In this document: positions 31,937 to 41,187 of the stretch, one piece after another
Layout: each line of letters starts with the position of its first letter
Numbering within the stretch: the stretch's first letter is position 1
Source: Micromonospora cremea
GTDB taxonomy: Bacteria > Actinomycetota > Actinomycetes > Mycobacteriales > Micromonosporaceae
Reading direction: 5' to 3'
Length of the DNA stretch: 64,000 nt
NCBI RefSeq assembly: GCF_900143515.1
Contig: NZ_FSQT01000002.1
Location: forward strand, 2,357,501 to 2,421,500
Made by a program: the position numbers and the translations under genes
Notes under the pieces: generated by a model
Told to the model about the DNA's origin: nothing
Database searches by the model: none
The model's input: only the letters and a program-made list of their open reading frames with translations

Positions 31937-32365
31937 ATGCACACTCAACCGGGCGGCGCTCCGCCGGTGTTCGTCGATGGGACCGGCCGGCGTCGCCGGC
32001 TGACCGTCATCGCCGGAACCGCGATGGCTCTCGGCCTGCTCACCAGCCTCGGGCTCATCGCCGCCGGGCTCTTCCTGGACACCTCGGTGCCGCTGCCCGG
32101 CTGGTCCGACGACCCTCGTGCGCCGCGACCGGTGGAGGTCGGCGTGGACGCGATCAACCAGCCGCAGGTGGCCGACCCGCCGGCGACCTCTCCGGTGACC
32201 GGCACATCGGCCCCTCTGCCGAGGCCCACCCCGACCGCCGGTGCCTGGCGCTCCGGCCCGCCGGCCACGGCCAGCGTGGCCCCAACCGTCACCGACCAGC
32301 CGGGCAAGGGCGACCAGCATCGCAACACCGTGAAGCCGAGCAGGCCGCCCGGTAAGCCCCAGTGA
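31937..32365 (+). CDS. Single-pass membrane protein, MatA-like partner of the next gene
   Basis: This is a 142-residue protein with a short cytosolic N-terminus containing GRRRR, one transmembrane segment (AMALGLLTSLGLIAAGLFLD at about 33-52) and an outward-facing tail. The tail is very rich in Pro, Thr and Ser, so extended or wall-spanning. ATG at 31937 has GGGAG 8 nt upstream; an ATG-like start 90 nt earlier reads poorly. Its stop overlaps the GTG of the glycosyltransferase by 4 nt. In Streptomyces the mycelial-aggregation locus matAB, as I recall, has the same layout: a small membrane protein upstream of a deacetylase/glycosyltransferase. I infer an equivalent function by context only; sequence similarity was not measured. 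Confidence 0.75.
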   Translation: MHTQPGGAPPVFVDGTGRRRRLTVIAGTAMALGLLTSLGLIAAGLFLDTSVPLPGWSDDPRAPRPVEVGVDAINQPQVADPPATSPVTGTSAPLPRPTPTAGAWRSGPPATASVAPTVTDQPGKGDQHRNTVKPSRPPGKPQ

Positions 32366-34491
32366 CGATGGCGCGACACGTGGCCCGGCGCGATCCGCGG
32401 GCACACTGGCTCCTGCTTGTACTCGGACTGCTTCTGCTGCTCGCGGCACTCACCGTCAACGGCGTGGTGACCGGGCTCGCCGGTGGCTCCGGTGCCCCCG
32501 CCGCCGACGGTTCCGCCACCGGGGGCGTACCGGCCCAGGTCGGCTCGGGCGGCCCGGTGTTGCGGCTGGATCGGGCGGAGCCGGTCAATCGGGCCCTGCC
32601 GGACCGGACAATCGCGCTGACCTTCGACGACGGGCCGGACCCGCGCTGGACCCCGCAGGTGCTCGACGTGCTGCGCCGGCACGGCGCACACGCGACCTTC
32701 TTCGTGGTCGGGGCCCGCGTCAACGAGCATCCCGAGCTGGTTCGGCGGATCCTCGCCGAGGGCCACGAAATCGGGTCGCACACCTTCACCCACTCCGACC
32801 TCGCCGCCGTGCCGGCGTGGCGGCGTGACCTGGAACTGTCGCTGACCCGCAAGGCGATCGCCGCGGCGACCGGTCAGGAGGTCACCCTGCTCCGGCCACC
32901 GTTCTCCTCGGTGCCGACGGCGCTGACCGGACCCGAGTACGCTGCGCTGCGCGCTGCCGCTGGTACCGGGCACGTCGCGGTGCTCGCCGACCGGGACACC
33001 AGGGACTGGCAGCGACCCGGTGTCGGCGAGATCGTCCAGGCGGCCACTCCGAAGCGGGGGCAGGGCGCCGTGGTGCTGATGCACGACGGGGGCGGCGACC
33101 GGGCGCAGACGGTGGCCGCGCTGGACCGACTGCTGCCCGCGCTGACCGGTCAGGGCTACCGCTTCACCACCGTGTCCACCGGCATCGACGCCTCGCCGTC
33201 GATGGTTCCGGCAGGCGCTGGCACCCGGTTGAGTGGCACCGCCCTGCGCTGGACCCAGACCGGCGCCCGCTGGTCGGCTGATGCGATGAACCTGCTGCTC
33301 GCCGTCGCCCTGGTGCTCGGCGTGGCGCGTCTGGTGGTGCAGGTGTTCTGCGCCCAACGCCACGTGCGCCGGGTCCGCCGGCAGCGGCCGGGCCGGCCAG
33401 AGGTACGCGCCCCGGTGTCGGTGATCGTTCCCGCGTACAACGAGGCGGCGAACATTGCCGCCACGGTCCGTTCCCTGGTCGCCAGCGCGTACCCGGCGCT
33501 GGAGGTGATCGTGGTGGACGACGGATCGGACGACGGCACCGCCGACATCGTCGAGCGGATGCGGCTGCGCGGGGTACGCGTGATCCGGCAGGCCAACGCC
33601 GGCAAGCCGGCGGCGCTCAACACCGGCATCCGGGCCGCCCGGGCGAACCTGCTGGTGCTGGTGGACGGGGACACCGTGTTCCAGCCGGACACCGTGCACC
33701 GGCTGGTGCAGGGTTTCGCCGACCCGTCGGTCGGCGCGATCAGCGGCAACACCAAGGTCGCCAACCGGCGCCGGCTGCTCGGCCGGTGGCAGCACCTCGA
33801 GTACGTGATCGGCTTCAACCTCGACCGGCGGATGTACGACGTGCTGGAGTGCATGCCGACAATCCCTGGCGCGATCGGCGCGTTCCGCCGGGAGGTGCTG
33901 TTGCGGGTGGGCGGGGTGCCGGCGGACACGCTGGCCGAGGACACCGACCTGACCATGCAGGTGCTCAGGGCCGGGTGGCGGGTGATCTACGAGGAGTCGG
34001 CCATCGCCTGGACCGAGGCCCCCTCGTCGTTGCGCCAGCTGTGGCGACAGCGCTACCGCTGGTGCTACGGCACGATGCAGGCGATGTGGAAGCACCGGCA
34101 CGCGTTGCGTGAGTCGGGTGCCGGCGGCAAGCTCGGCCGGCGCGGGCTGCCGTACCTCACGGTCTTCCAGATCGTGCTGCCGCTGACCGCGCCGGCGGTC
34201 GACGTGTTCGCCGTCTACGGCCTGCTCTTCCTGCCCTGGTCGGCCCTCGCCCTGGCCTGGGCCGGGCTGCTGTTGCTCCAGGCGGCCACCGCCGGCTACG
34301 CGCTGCACCTGGACCGGGAGCGGTACGGGCCACTGTGGGCGCTGCCGTTCCAGCAGTTGGTCTACCGGCAGCTGATGTACCTGGTGGTGGTGCAGTCGGT
34401 GGTCACCGCGCTTATCGGCAACAGGCTGCGCTGGCAGCGGATGGTGCGTACCGGCGAGGCTGCCGCGCTGGTCGGCGCCGGCCACCGCTGA
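32362..34491 (+). CDS. Bifunctional polysaccharide deacetylase / GT2 glycosyltransferase (MatB-like)
   Basis: This is a 709-residue membrane enzyme. After a TM anchor (LLLVLGLLLLLAALTVNGVV), residues 70-270 form a NodB deacetylase with metal motifs TFDDGPDPR and SHTFTHSD, the LRPPFSS segment and VLMHDGGGD. A TM at about 310 leads into a processive family 2 glycosyltransferase (about 350-610) with VDDGSDDGT, VDGDTVF, EDTDLTM and QRYRW, then three C-terminal TM segments. The architecture means a chain of N-acetyl sugars is made at the membrane and deacetylated outside, as in PNAG-like glycans. The Streptomyces counterpart MatB promotes pellet formation. GTG at 32362 overlaps the small membrane gene. 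Confidence 0.92.
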   Translation: MTMARHVARRDPRAHWLLLVLGLLLLLAALTVNGVVTGLAGGSGAPAADGSATGGVPAQVGSGGPVLRLDRAEPVNRALPDRTIALTFDDGPDPRWTPQVLDVLRRHGAHATFFVVGARVNEHPELVRRILAEGHEIGSHTFTHSDLAAVPAWRRDLELSLTRKAIAAATGQEVTLLRPPFSSVPTALTGPEYAALRAAAGTGHVAVLADRDTRDWQRPGVGEIVQAATPKRGQGAVVLMHDGGGDRAQTVAALDRLLPALTGQGYRFTTVSTGIDASPSMVPAGAGTRLSGTALRWTQTGARWSADAMNLLLAVALVLGVARLVVQVFCAQRHVRRVRRQRPGRPEVRAPVSVIVPAYNEAANIAATVRSLVASAYPALEVIVVDDGSDDGTADIVERMRLRGVRVIRQANAGKPAALNTGIRAARANLLVLVDGDTVFQPDTVHRLVQGFADPSVGAISGNTKVANRRRLLGRWQHLEYVIGFNLDRRMYDVLECMPTIPGAIGAFRREVLLRVGGVPADTLAEDTDLTMQVLRAGWRVIYEESAIAWTEAPSSLRQLWRQRYRWCYGTMQAMWKHRHALRESGAGGKLGRRGLPYLTVFQIVLPLTAPAVDVFAVYGLLFLPWSALALAWAGLLLLQAATAGYALHLDRERYGPLWALPFQQLVYRQLMYLVVVQSVVTALIGNRLRWQRMVRTGEAAALVGAGHR

Positions 34492-34516
34492 CCGGCCGGC
34501 ACCGCCGGCCCCCAAA

Positions 34517-34552
34517 CCTGACCGGCCGTGGAGCGCGCGGCGGCCGGTCAGG
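34517..34552. terminator. Bidirectional terminator between convergent genes
   Basis: CCTGACCGGCCG (34517-34528) pairs perfectly with CGGCCGGTCAGG (34541-34552) across a 12-nt loop. It follows the MatB-like gene by 25 bp and includes the last codons of the small gene on the other strand, so it can end both transcripts. Confidence 0.75.
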
Positions 34553-34724
34553 TCGGGGTATGGAAGAGGCCGGCGGACCAGGAGATCAGCAGGCCAACGG
34601 CGGCGGAGCAGCAGCACACGAGCAGGGCGGCGGCCACCACCGCGAGGATCATCCAGGCGGACGCGCGCCGAGCCGCACCCGGCGGCGCGCCGGTTCCCGC
34701 CCCGTCCCCGTCCTCGCCGGTCAT
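34548..34724 (-). CDS. 58-residue single-pass membrane protein
   Basis: A short gene runs on the minus strand from ATG at 34722-34724 to TGA at 34548-34550. GGGAGG lies 6 nt before the ATG. The product has a Gly/Asp-rich cytosolic start and one membrane segment (about 24-50) holding three consecutive cysteines (LLVCCCSAAVG), and ends in SWSAGLFHTPT. Three neighbouring cysteines at the membrane could be lipid-modified or bind metal, but that is speculation. The gene begins 19 bp after the oligopeptidase stop on the same strand, so it may be cotranscribed. I do not recognise a family. Confidence 0.65.
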   Translation of the reverse strand: MTGEDGDGAGTGAPPGAARRASAWMILAVVAAALLVCCCSAAVGLLISWSAGLFHTPT

Positions 34725-34743
34725 GGCCGCCTCCCGATCACCG

Positions 34744-36840
34744 TCAGGCGCGGCCGAGGCGGTCCAGGATCCAGGCGTTGATGAACGCCTCCTCGCGCCA
34801 GGCGTCGTAGCGGCCGCTCGGGCCGCCGTGCCCCGCGCCCATCTCGGTCTTGAGCAGGTAGTCGCCGCCCGGGGCGACCGCCCGCAACCGGGCGATCCAC
34901 TTCGCCGGCTCCGAGTAGAGCACCCGGGTGTCGTTGAGGCTGGTCACCGCGAGGATCGCCGGGTAGTCCACCGGCGCCACGTTCTCGTACGGCGTGTAGG
35001 ACTTCATGTACGCGTACACCTCGGGGTCCTCCAGCGGGTTGCCCCACTCCTCCCACTCGGTGACGGTCAGCGGCAGCGACGGGTCGAGGATCGAGGTGAG
35101 GGCGTCCACGAACGGCACCTGCGCGACGATCCCGGCGAACGCGTCCGGGGCGAGGTTGGCCACCGCGCCCATCAGCAGGCCTCCGGCCGAGGCGCCCCGG
35201 GCGACCAGCCGGTCGCTGGCCGTCCAGCCGGACTTGACCAGGTGCCGGGCGCAGGCGACGAAGTCGGTGAAGGTGTTCTTCTTGGCCAGCAGCTTGCCCT
35301 GGTCGTACCAGCGCCGGCCCAGCTCGCCACCACCCCGGGTGTGCGCCACCGCGAAGACCACACCGCGGTCCAGCAGTGACAGTCGGGCCACCGAGAACCA
35401 CGGGTCCATGCTGGCCTCGTACGAGCCGTACCCGTACAGCTCGCAGGGGGCCGAGCCGTCCCGGGGCGTGCCAACCCGGCAGACCAGCGAGATCGGCACC
35501 CGAGTGCCGTCGTCGGCCAGCGCCCAGTCGCGGTGCTGCTCGTACTCGGCCGGGTCGTACGGCCGGCCGTCCGGCCCGGGCAGCACCGGCTTCTGCCTGC
35601 GCAGCACCATCTGCCGGGTGACCAGGTCGTAGTCGTACACCGAGTCCGGGGTGACCAGCGAGGAGTAGCGCAGCCGGACCTGCCCGGTGCGGTACTCCGG
35701 GTTGGCGTCCAGCCCGACGCTGTACAGCGGTTCGGGGAAGTCAATGTCGTACTCGTCGCCGCCGCCGACCGGCAACACCCGCAGCCCGGTGAGCCCGTCG
35801 GTACGAAGCGACACCACCAGGTGGTTCGCGAAGGCGTCCACCGCCTCCAGCCGGGTGCCGGGGCTGTGCTCGATCAGCGGCACCCAGTCGCCCGGTGCGT
35901 CCGCCGAGGTGAACGCTAACGCGAAGTCCTCCGCGCCGTCGTTGTGCAGGATCAGGAAGCGGTGGCCGTGGTGCTCCACCGTGTACTCGATGCCCTGTCG
36001 CCGTGGTGCGATCACGGCCGGCGTGCCGGTCGGGTTGGCGGCCGGGATCACCAGCACCTCGCTGGTGATCTTGCTATGGATGTCGATCAGGATGAACTTC
36101 TCCGACCGGGTCAGCTCCACGCCCACCCAGAACCGCTCGTCGTCCTCCTGCTGGACCACCACGTCGTCGGCGGCGGCCGAGCCGACGGTGTGCCGCCAGA
36201 CCCGGTTCGGTCGCCACGCGTCGTCGACCGTCACGTAGAACAGCACCGAGGCGTCGGTCGACCAGGCCGTGCCGTAGAAGGTGCCCGGGATCTCGTCCGG
36301 GAGCAGCTCGCCGGTGGTCAGGTCCTTCACCCGCAGGGTGAACCGCTCGTCGCCCGAGAAGTCGGTGGAGTAGGCCAGCCAGCGCCCGTCCGGGCTGACG
36401 TCGAAGGCGCCCAGCGAGAAGAAGTCGTGCCCCTCGGCCAGCAGGTTGCCGTCGAGCAGCACCTCCTCGCCGTCCAGCGGCGCACCGTCCGCACTGACCG
36501 GTGGGTCGGTCTCGGAGTCGCGGACCGCGCGCCGGCAGTGCACCCCGTACTGCTGCCCCTCCACCGTCCGGGTGTAGTACCAGTGCCCGCCCTTGCGGGT
36601 CGGCACGGTCAGGTCGGTCTCCCGGGTGCGCTGCCGGATCTCCTCGTACAGGTCCGCGCGCAGCGCGGCCAGGTGCGCGGTGCGCTCCTCGGTGTACGCG
36701 TTCTCGGCGGTCAGGTACGCGATCGTCTCCGGGTCGTCCTTGGCGGCGAGCCAGGCGTACTCGTCGACGACGGTGTCGCCGTGGTGGGTGCGTTCGGCGG
36801 GCACCCGTTTCGCCGTGGGCGGCGCAGTCTCGGTGGTCAC
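34744..36840 (-). CDS. S9 family peptidase, oligopeptidase B-like
   Basis: This is a 698-residue cytosolic serine peptidase with the prolyl-oligopeptidase plan: a beta-propeller (about 70-420) guarding an alpha/beta-hydrolase domain. The nucleophile is Ser551 in RGASAGGLLMGAV; Asp is in SLNDTRVLY and His in GAGHGGPSGR. YGSYEASMDPWFSVARLSLL and AHTRGGGELGRRWYDQGKL are hallmarks of oligopeptidase B, which cuts short peptides after Arg or Lys. I use GTG 36840 (VTTETAPP); a GTG 9 nt upstream is equally possible, since neither has a strong SD. It is divergent from the flavoprotein gene at 36937. Substrate preference for basic residues is inferred from family only. Confidence 0.93.
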   Translation of the reverse strand: MTTETAPPTAKRVPAERTHHGDTVVDEYAWLAAKDDPETIAYLTAENAYTEERTAHLAALRADLYEEIRQRTRETDLTVPTRKGGHWYYTRTVEGQQYGVHCRRAVRDSETDPPVSADGAPLDGEEVLLDGNLLAEGHDFFSLGAFDVSPDGRWLAYSTDFSGDERFTLRVKDLTTGELLPDEIPGTFYGTAWSTDASVLFYVTVDDAWRPNRVWRHTVGSAAADDVVVQQEDDERFWVGVELTRSEKFILIDIHSKITSEVLVIPAANPTGTPAVIAPRRQGIEYTVEHHGHRFLILHNDGAEDFALAFTSADAPGDWVPLIEHSPGTRLEAVDAFANHLVVSLRTDGLTGLRVLPVGGGDEYDIDFPEPLYSVGLDANPEYRTGQVRLRYSSLVTPDSVYDYDLVTRQMVLRRQKPVLPGPDGRPYDPAEYEQHRDWALADDGTRVPISLVCRVGTPRDGSAPCELYGYGSYEASMDPWFSVARLSLLDRGVVFAVAHTRGGGELGRRWYDQGKLLAKKNTFTDFVACARHLVKSGWTASDRLVARGASAGGLLMGAVANLAPDAFAGIVAQVPFVDALTSILDPSLPLTVTEWEEWGNPLEDPEVYAYMKSYTPYENVAPVDYPAILAVTSLNDTRVLYSEPAKWIARLRAVAPGGDYLLKTEMGAGHGGPSGRYDAWREEAFINAWILDRLGRA

Positions 36841-36912
36841 GGCGGTCACGTTACCGGCCGGCCCGCTCCGCGCGCCGGACCAGCGGCATCCCGATAGTCG
36901 CCACCACGGCAT

Positions 36913-36929
36913 TCGAACACATGTACGAT
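36913..36929 (+). promoter_or_regulatory. LexA-like box overlapping the -10 of the flavoprotein gene
   Basis: TCGAACACATGTACGA (36913-36928) differs from the actinobacterial SOS consensus TCGAAC-N4-GTTCGA at one position. TACGAT (36924-36929) serves as -10, and the ATG at 36937 is 7 nt after it, indicating a leaderless transcript that LexA could block. Confidence 0.5.
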
Positions 36930-36936
36930 GGCCGAC

Positions 36937-38295
36937 ATGGCTGCAGCAGCGAGTTCCCTCGGCCGGTCCGGAGCCCTCGAGATCACCCGACGGTTGACGG
37001 CGATCTGCGGTCCGCCATTCGCCCGGCTCGCCGGTCCGGCCGACGAGGTGGCCGGGCGGCCGGCGCGTTGGGTGGCGGTGCCGGGCGGCCCGCACGCGGC
37101 GGCCGAGGTGCTGCGGCTGGCCGCCACGCACGACCTGGCGGTGGTGCCTCGGGGCGCCGGCACGAAGATCGACTGGGGTGCCACGCCGGTGCAGGTCGAC
37201 ATCATGCTCGACACCGGCCGGCTGGCCGGCATCGGTCACGAGCCGGTCGGCGCGCCGGTCGCCGAGGTCGGCGCCGGCACCCCGCTGCGGGCGGTGCAGG
37301 CCACTCTGGAGCGCACCGGGCAGCGGCTGGCGATGGACGCCCCGTCGCCCGGGGCGACGCTCGGCGGGGTGCTCGCCGCCGGTGAGGCCGGCCCGTTGCG
37401 GCACCGCCACGGCAGCCCGTGCGACCAACTCCTCGGCGTCCGCTACCTGGGTGCCGACGGCGAGCTGGTCAGCGCCGGCGGTGGCGCGCCCGGGCTCGAC
37501 CTGGCCCGGCTGCTCTGCGGCTCGCAGGGCGCGCTCGGCGTGCTCGTCTCGGCGACCCTGCGGGTGCAGCCGGTGCCGGCCAGCCGGCTCTGGGTGTCCC
37601 GACCCGTGTGGACTCCCCTAGAGGTGCACGACCTGGTGCGGACGATCCTCGCCGCCCGGCTGGAGCCGGCGGCCATCGAGCTGGACCTGCCGGCCGGGGC
37701 GCCCCGGCCCCGTGCGCCGTACCCGCCCGGCCACCCGGCCGCCACCGCCCGGGAGCGCCACCCGTCGATGTCCGGGCGATCGGGTGCCCCGTCCCGGGCG
37801 GGCAGCCTGGTGGTGCTGCTCGAGGGCGGCCGGGCCGATGTCACCGAGCGCGCCGAGCGCCTGGTCGGCCTGCTGCACGGGGAGGCGACCGTCGCGCACT
37901 CCGCGCCGCCCTGGTGGCGCCGCTACCCGTTCGCACCCGGCGACACGGCGCTGCGCCTGGAGGTGCCGATCAGCGACCTGCACGCCGCCGTCTACGCGCT
38001 GCGCGACGCGGCCGGCGCCCCGGTGCCGGTACGAGGCTCCGCCGGGCTGGGCGTGGTGCACGCGGCGCTGCCCGGCGCGCTGGCCCCCGACCGGGTGGCG
38101 TCCATCCTGGCCGCCGTCCGGGGCGTGCTGCTGGCCCGGCAGGGTCGCTGCGTGGTGGTGTCCGCCCCCGCCCCGGTGCGGCAGGCCGTCGACCTCTGGG
38201 GCGAGCTGGCCGGCCTGGCCCGGCTGCGGGCCGCCAAGGAGCATCTCGACCCGCAGCACCGGCTCGCTCCCGGCCGCCTTCCCGGCGGCCTCTGA
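36937..38295 (+). CDS. FAD-binding oxidoreductase, GlcE-like
   Basis: This is a 452-residue flavoprotein of the vanillyl-alcohol-oxidase/PCMH fold. The FAD region is seen in VVPRGAGTKIDWG, AEVGAGTPLRAVQATLE, DAPSPGATLGGVLAAGEAG and CGSQGALGVLVSATL. Overall it resembles GlcE, the small FAD subunit of glycolate oxidase, but no GlcD or GlcF gene is adjacent. Residues about 245-285 form a Pro/Arg-rich insertion (PRPRAPYPPGHP) not expected in GlcE. I choose ATG 36937 over 36928 because the -10 box then fits a leaderless start. Electron acceptor and substrate are unknown; an oxidase or dehydrogenase of a 2-hydroxy acid is plausible. Confidence 0.88.
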   Translation: MAAAASSLGRSGALEITRRLTAICGPPFARLAGPADEVAGRPARWVAVPGGPHAAAEVLRLAATHDLAVVPRGAGTKIDWGATPVQVDIMLDTGRLAGIGHEPVGAPVAEVGAGTPLRAVQATLERTGQRLAMDAPSPGATLGGVLAAGEAGPLRHRHGSPCDQLLGVRYLGADGELVSAGGGAPGLDLARLLCGSQGALGVLVSATLRVQPVPASRLWVSRPVWTPLEVHDLVRTILAARLEPAAIELDLPAGAPRPRAPYPPGHPAATARERHPSMSGRSGAPSRAGSLVVLLEGGRADVTERAERLVGLLHGEATVAHSAPPWWRRYPFAPGDTALRLEVPISDLHAAVYALRDAAGAPVPVRGSAGLGVVHAALPGALAPDRVASILAAVRGVLLARQGRCVVVSAPAPVRQAVDLWGELAGLARLRAAKEHLDPQHRLAPGRLPGGL

Positions 38296-38320
38296 TGGGC
38301 GCGGCACGCTGTCGCCGTCG

Positions 38321-38752
38321 TCAGTCCAGCCACCACCGGTGCATGTCGAGCAACGGTGGGGTGAACCGGGCCACCAGCACCAGCACCGTGCCCGCCGCGC
38401 CGACCAGCAGGAGTGTCCGCGTCGTCCGGGGCAGGGCGTCCCGCTGCCGGGCGACCACCGCCACCGTGACGAGCGCCAGCGGTGGCCCGAGCAGCGCGCC
38501 CACCAGGTAGAGCACCGACACCACCGCGTACAGCCAGTAGAGCGGGTTCGCCGCGTGCATCCCGAACGGAATCAGGTCCTTGGGGTCGTACGCGCCGGTC
38601 AGCATCTCGGCCGGGCCGACACCGGCGGCCGCCATCCGGCCCAGGTACAACAGCAGCACGGCGAGAAACGCGCCGACGGTCGCCAACTGTCCGACGATCA
38701 GCGCCCGGACCGTCGGCCGGGAGTACGGCACGACCTGCGCGGCGCTCGACAT
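38321..38752 (-). CDS. Hypothetical membrane protein
   Basis: The product has 143 residues with three to four hydrophobic segments: about 25-45 (VGQLATVGAFLAVLLLYLG), 75-105 (LYWLYAVVSVLYLVGALLGP) and 112-135. A short LTGAYDPKDLIPFGMHAANP loop faces one side and may be extracytoplasmic, and the C-terminus is DMHRWWLD. I use ATG 38752 (MSSAAQVV); an upstream in-frame start is less likely. It lies between the flavoprotein (convergent) and the SpoIIE phosphatase (same strand, 51 bp upstream), with which it may be cotranscribed. No family recognised. Confidence 0.7.
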   Translation of the reverse strand: MSSAAQVVPYSRPTVRALIVGQLATVGAFLAVLLLYLGRMAAAGVGPAEMLTGAYDPKDLIPFGMHAANPLYWLYAVVSVLYLVGALLGPPLALVTVAVVARQRDALPRTTRTLLLVGAAGTVLVLVARFTPPLLDMHRWWLD

Positions 38753-38803
38753 GGCCGTCAATCTACCCAGCACGCCGCCGCCGGGTGGACCGGCGGCGGG
38801 CGG

Positions 38804-40879
38804 TCAGACCGCGTCGTTGCGGAGCACCAGGATGGCGATGTCGTCCCGGGGTGGCTCGACCGAGAAGTTGATCGCGGCGGCGCGCAGCCGGGCGGCCACC
38901 ACGTCGGCCGAGTATCCGGCCAGTGGCGCGGCGGCGTCGCGCAGCCGGTCGGTGCCGAACAGCTCCCGGCCGCGTCGTCGTTCGGTGACCCCGTCGGTGT
39001 AGAAGATCAGGGCGTCGCCCGGGGCGAGCGTGATCTCCGCCGTCGGCGAGGTGATCGTGTCGAGGAGGCCCAGCGCGGTGCCCCCGGCGCCGACGAAACG
39101 GGCACCGCCACCCGCGGCCAGCAGCACCGGCCGGTCGTGCCCGGCCAGGTGCAGCGAGACGTTGAGCCGATCACCGTCGCCCGGCCCGACCGCCGCCAGG
39201 GCCAAGGTGCAGTACCGGCCGCCGCCCCGCTCGACCAGCGTCTCGTTGAGCCGGGCCAGCGCCTCCGGCAACGGTTTGCCGTCGCCGACCAGCACCCGGA
39301 TCACGTCCCGGACCAGCCCGGTGACCGCGGCCGCCTGGACGCCCTTGCCCGAGACGTCCCCGATCACCACCAGCCAGCGGCCGTCGAGCAGCGGCACCAC
39401 GTCGTAGAAGTCGCCGCCCACCTCGGCGTCGTAGCCGGTCGGGACGTACTCGGCGGCGAAGCCGATCCCGTCCACCACGGGCAGCACCGGCGGCAGCAGG
39501 GACTGCTGGAGCGTCTGCGCCACCCGGCGACGCTCGGCGTGGATCCGCGCGTTCTCGATGGCCAGAGCGGAGCGCCGGGCCACGTCCTCCAGGACCGACA
39601 CCTCGTCCGGGTCGTGCCGGTGCCGCTGGTGCCGCCCCACCGCGAGGGTGCCGAGCCGCTGTCCACGTGCGATCAACGGGACCGCGAAACCCTCCATCGG
39701 CCCGCCGAGCGGGATCTGCGCCGCGCTGCGCGACGCCTCGCGCAGCCGGGCCTGGATCGAGTCCGGACCTGTCTCCTCCAGCACCTTGTGCAGCTGCGGC
39801 AGCACCGACTCGTCCGCGTGACTGGCCGCCGCCAGCCGCAGCCGGCCCCACTCGTCGGTGGTGTGCACCGCACACCACTGGCCGAGCCGGGGCACCACCA
39901 GCTGCGGAATCAGCGCCATGGTCAGCTCGACGTCCAGCGACTGGGCCAACAACTCGCTCGCCTCGGCCAGGAACGTCAGCCACGTCTGCCGGCGGACGTC
40001 GGCCCGCCGCAGCCGGTCGTTCTCCAGATGCAGTGACAGCCGCTCCGCGGTGAGCACCGCCAGCGGCTGGGCGTACGCCGACGGTGCGGCGTCCAGCTCC
40101 AACTCGCCCGCGTACGGCCGGTGCACCGACAGCGGCACCCGAAGCAGCTCTGTGTCGGCGCGCGGCTGCCGGCCGAAGCGGGCCAGCACCTGGCGGCCCT
40201 GCCCGTCGCCCCGGTCCAGGCGGATCACGCCCCCGCCCGCGCCCACCATTTCGGCCACCCGGCTGAGCAGGTTGGCGGCGAAGTCGGGCAGCGGATCATC
40301 CGCGTACACGTCGGGAACCGTCTGCATGAGTTCGCTCATCGCGCTGGCGCTCGGCGCGGAGCTGTCGGCGGCGGCCCCCTGGCCGGCACTGGCCGGTATC
40401 GACTCGCCACCGGCGGTGCCCCCGGCGGGTGGGTCGACGCCGGGACGATCCAGCCGGAACCAGACGCCCTTGCCGGTGGGCAGGTACGTGGTGCCCCAGC
40501 GGCTGGCGAAGTGGTCGACCAGCAGCAGCCCCCGGCCCCGCTCGGAGACTTCGTTGATCTCGGTGGCGTCGTTGCGGGTGCCGACGGTCAGCTCGTCGCC
40601 CGACCCGGGGGCGAAGTCGGAGACGGTCACGGACAGCCCGACCTCGTCCGCCATGACCTCGATGTCCAGTTCGGTGCGGGCGTGCTCGACGGCGTTGGTG
40701 GTCAACTCCGTGGTGAGCAGCAGCGCCTCGTTGGCCAGCTCGTCCAGGTGCGCCTCGGCCAGCACCGAGCGGACCACCGCGCGGGCGGCGGCCGGCGTAC
40801 GCCGGTCAGCGGGCAGGCGGACACGCCGGACCGCCCCGTTCCGGGCCCCGGCCGTCGCGGGCCCCGCCTCGGCTGACAC
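38804..40879 (-). CDS. GHKL ATPase-GAF-SpoIIE phosphatase
   Basis: This is a 691-residue soluble multidomain regulator. Residues 20-145 form an anti-sigma-type ATPase ([44 protein letters not shown]). Residues 195-270 and 285-445 are GAF-like sensing regions (the second with [19 protein letters not shown]). Residues 460-690 are a SpoIIE/RsbU PP2C phosphatase ([53 protein letters not shown]). The protein combines an anti-sigma kinase with its opposing phosphatase, a common actinobacterial design. I start it at GTG 40879, which has GGAGG 7 nt upstream; the frame is open far beyond but the extra part reads as noise and crosses a repeat. Confidence 0.9.
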   Translation of the reverse strand: MSAEAGPATAGARNGAVRRVRLPADRRTPAAARAVVRSVLAEAHLDELANEALLLTTELTTNAVEHARTELDIEVMADEVGLSVTVSDFAPGSGDELTVGTRNDATEINEVSERGRGLLLVDHFASRWGTTYLPTGKGVWFRLDRPGVDPPAGGTAGGESIPASAGQGAAADSSAPSASAMSELMQTVPDVYADDPLPDFAANLLSRVAEMVGAGGGVIRLDRGDGQGRQVLARFGRQPRADTELLRVPLSVHRPYAGELELDAAPSAYAQPLAVLTAERLSLHLENDRLRRADVRRQTWLTFLAEASELLAQSLDVELTMALIPQLVVPRLGQWCAVHTTDEWGRLRLAAASHADESVLPQLHKVLEETGPDSIQARLREASRSAAQIPLGGPMEGFAVPLIARGQRLGTLAVGRHQRHRHDPDEVSVLEDVARRSALAIENARIHAERRRVAQTLQQSLLPPVLPVVDGIGFAAEYVPTGYDAEVGGDFYDVVPLLDGRWLVVIGDVSGKGVQAAAVTGLVRDVIRVLVGDGKPLPEALARLNETLVERGGGRYCTLALAAVGPGDGDRLNVSLHLAGHDRPVLLAAGGGARFVGAGGTALGLLDTITSPTAEITLAPGDALIFYTDGVTERRRGRELFGTDRLRDAAAPLAGYSADVVAARLRAAAINFSVEPPRDDIAILVLRNDAV

Positions 40880-40945
40880 CCCCGTATCCTCCACCGTCCC
40901 CCTGCCGGGTGCCAACCCGATCGACCATCGCGCGAGCCGCGCCCC

Positions 40946-40967
40946 AAGGAAGGGCCCCTTGTCAACG
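40946..40967. repeat. Copy A of the short palindromic repeat
   Basis: The stretch contains AAGGAAGGGCCCCTTGTCAA and matches, on the other strand, the core GTTAACAAGGGGCCCTTCCT seen at 52609 and 60850-60900. Here it lies in the divergent intergenic region between the SpoIIE phosphatase gene and the poly-HAMP kinase gene. Confidence 0.7.
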
Positions 40968-41187
40968 AGACGCTCCTCGACCGGTCGGGTCGATCGGGTC
41001 GGTGCGGCGGGTTTCAGCACCCGGGCGAGGTCTGCGACCGGCCGTTCCGGGATCGGCCGCATCGAGCGGATCTGAGGGTCGCCCGGGCCGATCGGCGGGT
41101 CGCGAACCCTGGCACTGGGGCGCGCGCGGGCACAATATGGGGTGCCGGCGTGTCCGCACGGACCGGCGTCCCCGAGTTGAGCGAGGA

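Noticed and set aside
29483..34617. Two long minus-strand frames (about 890 and 990 codons) opposite the ABC and MatAB-like genes
   Set aside because: Low-complexity translations; the plus strand carries Walker, NodB and GT2 motifs and start/stop overlaps.
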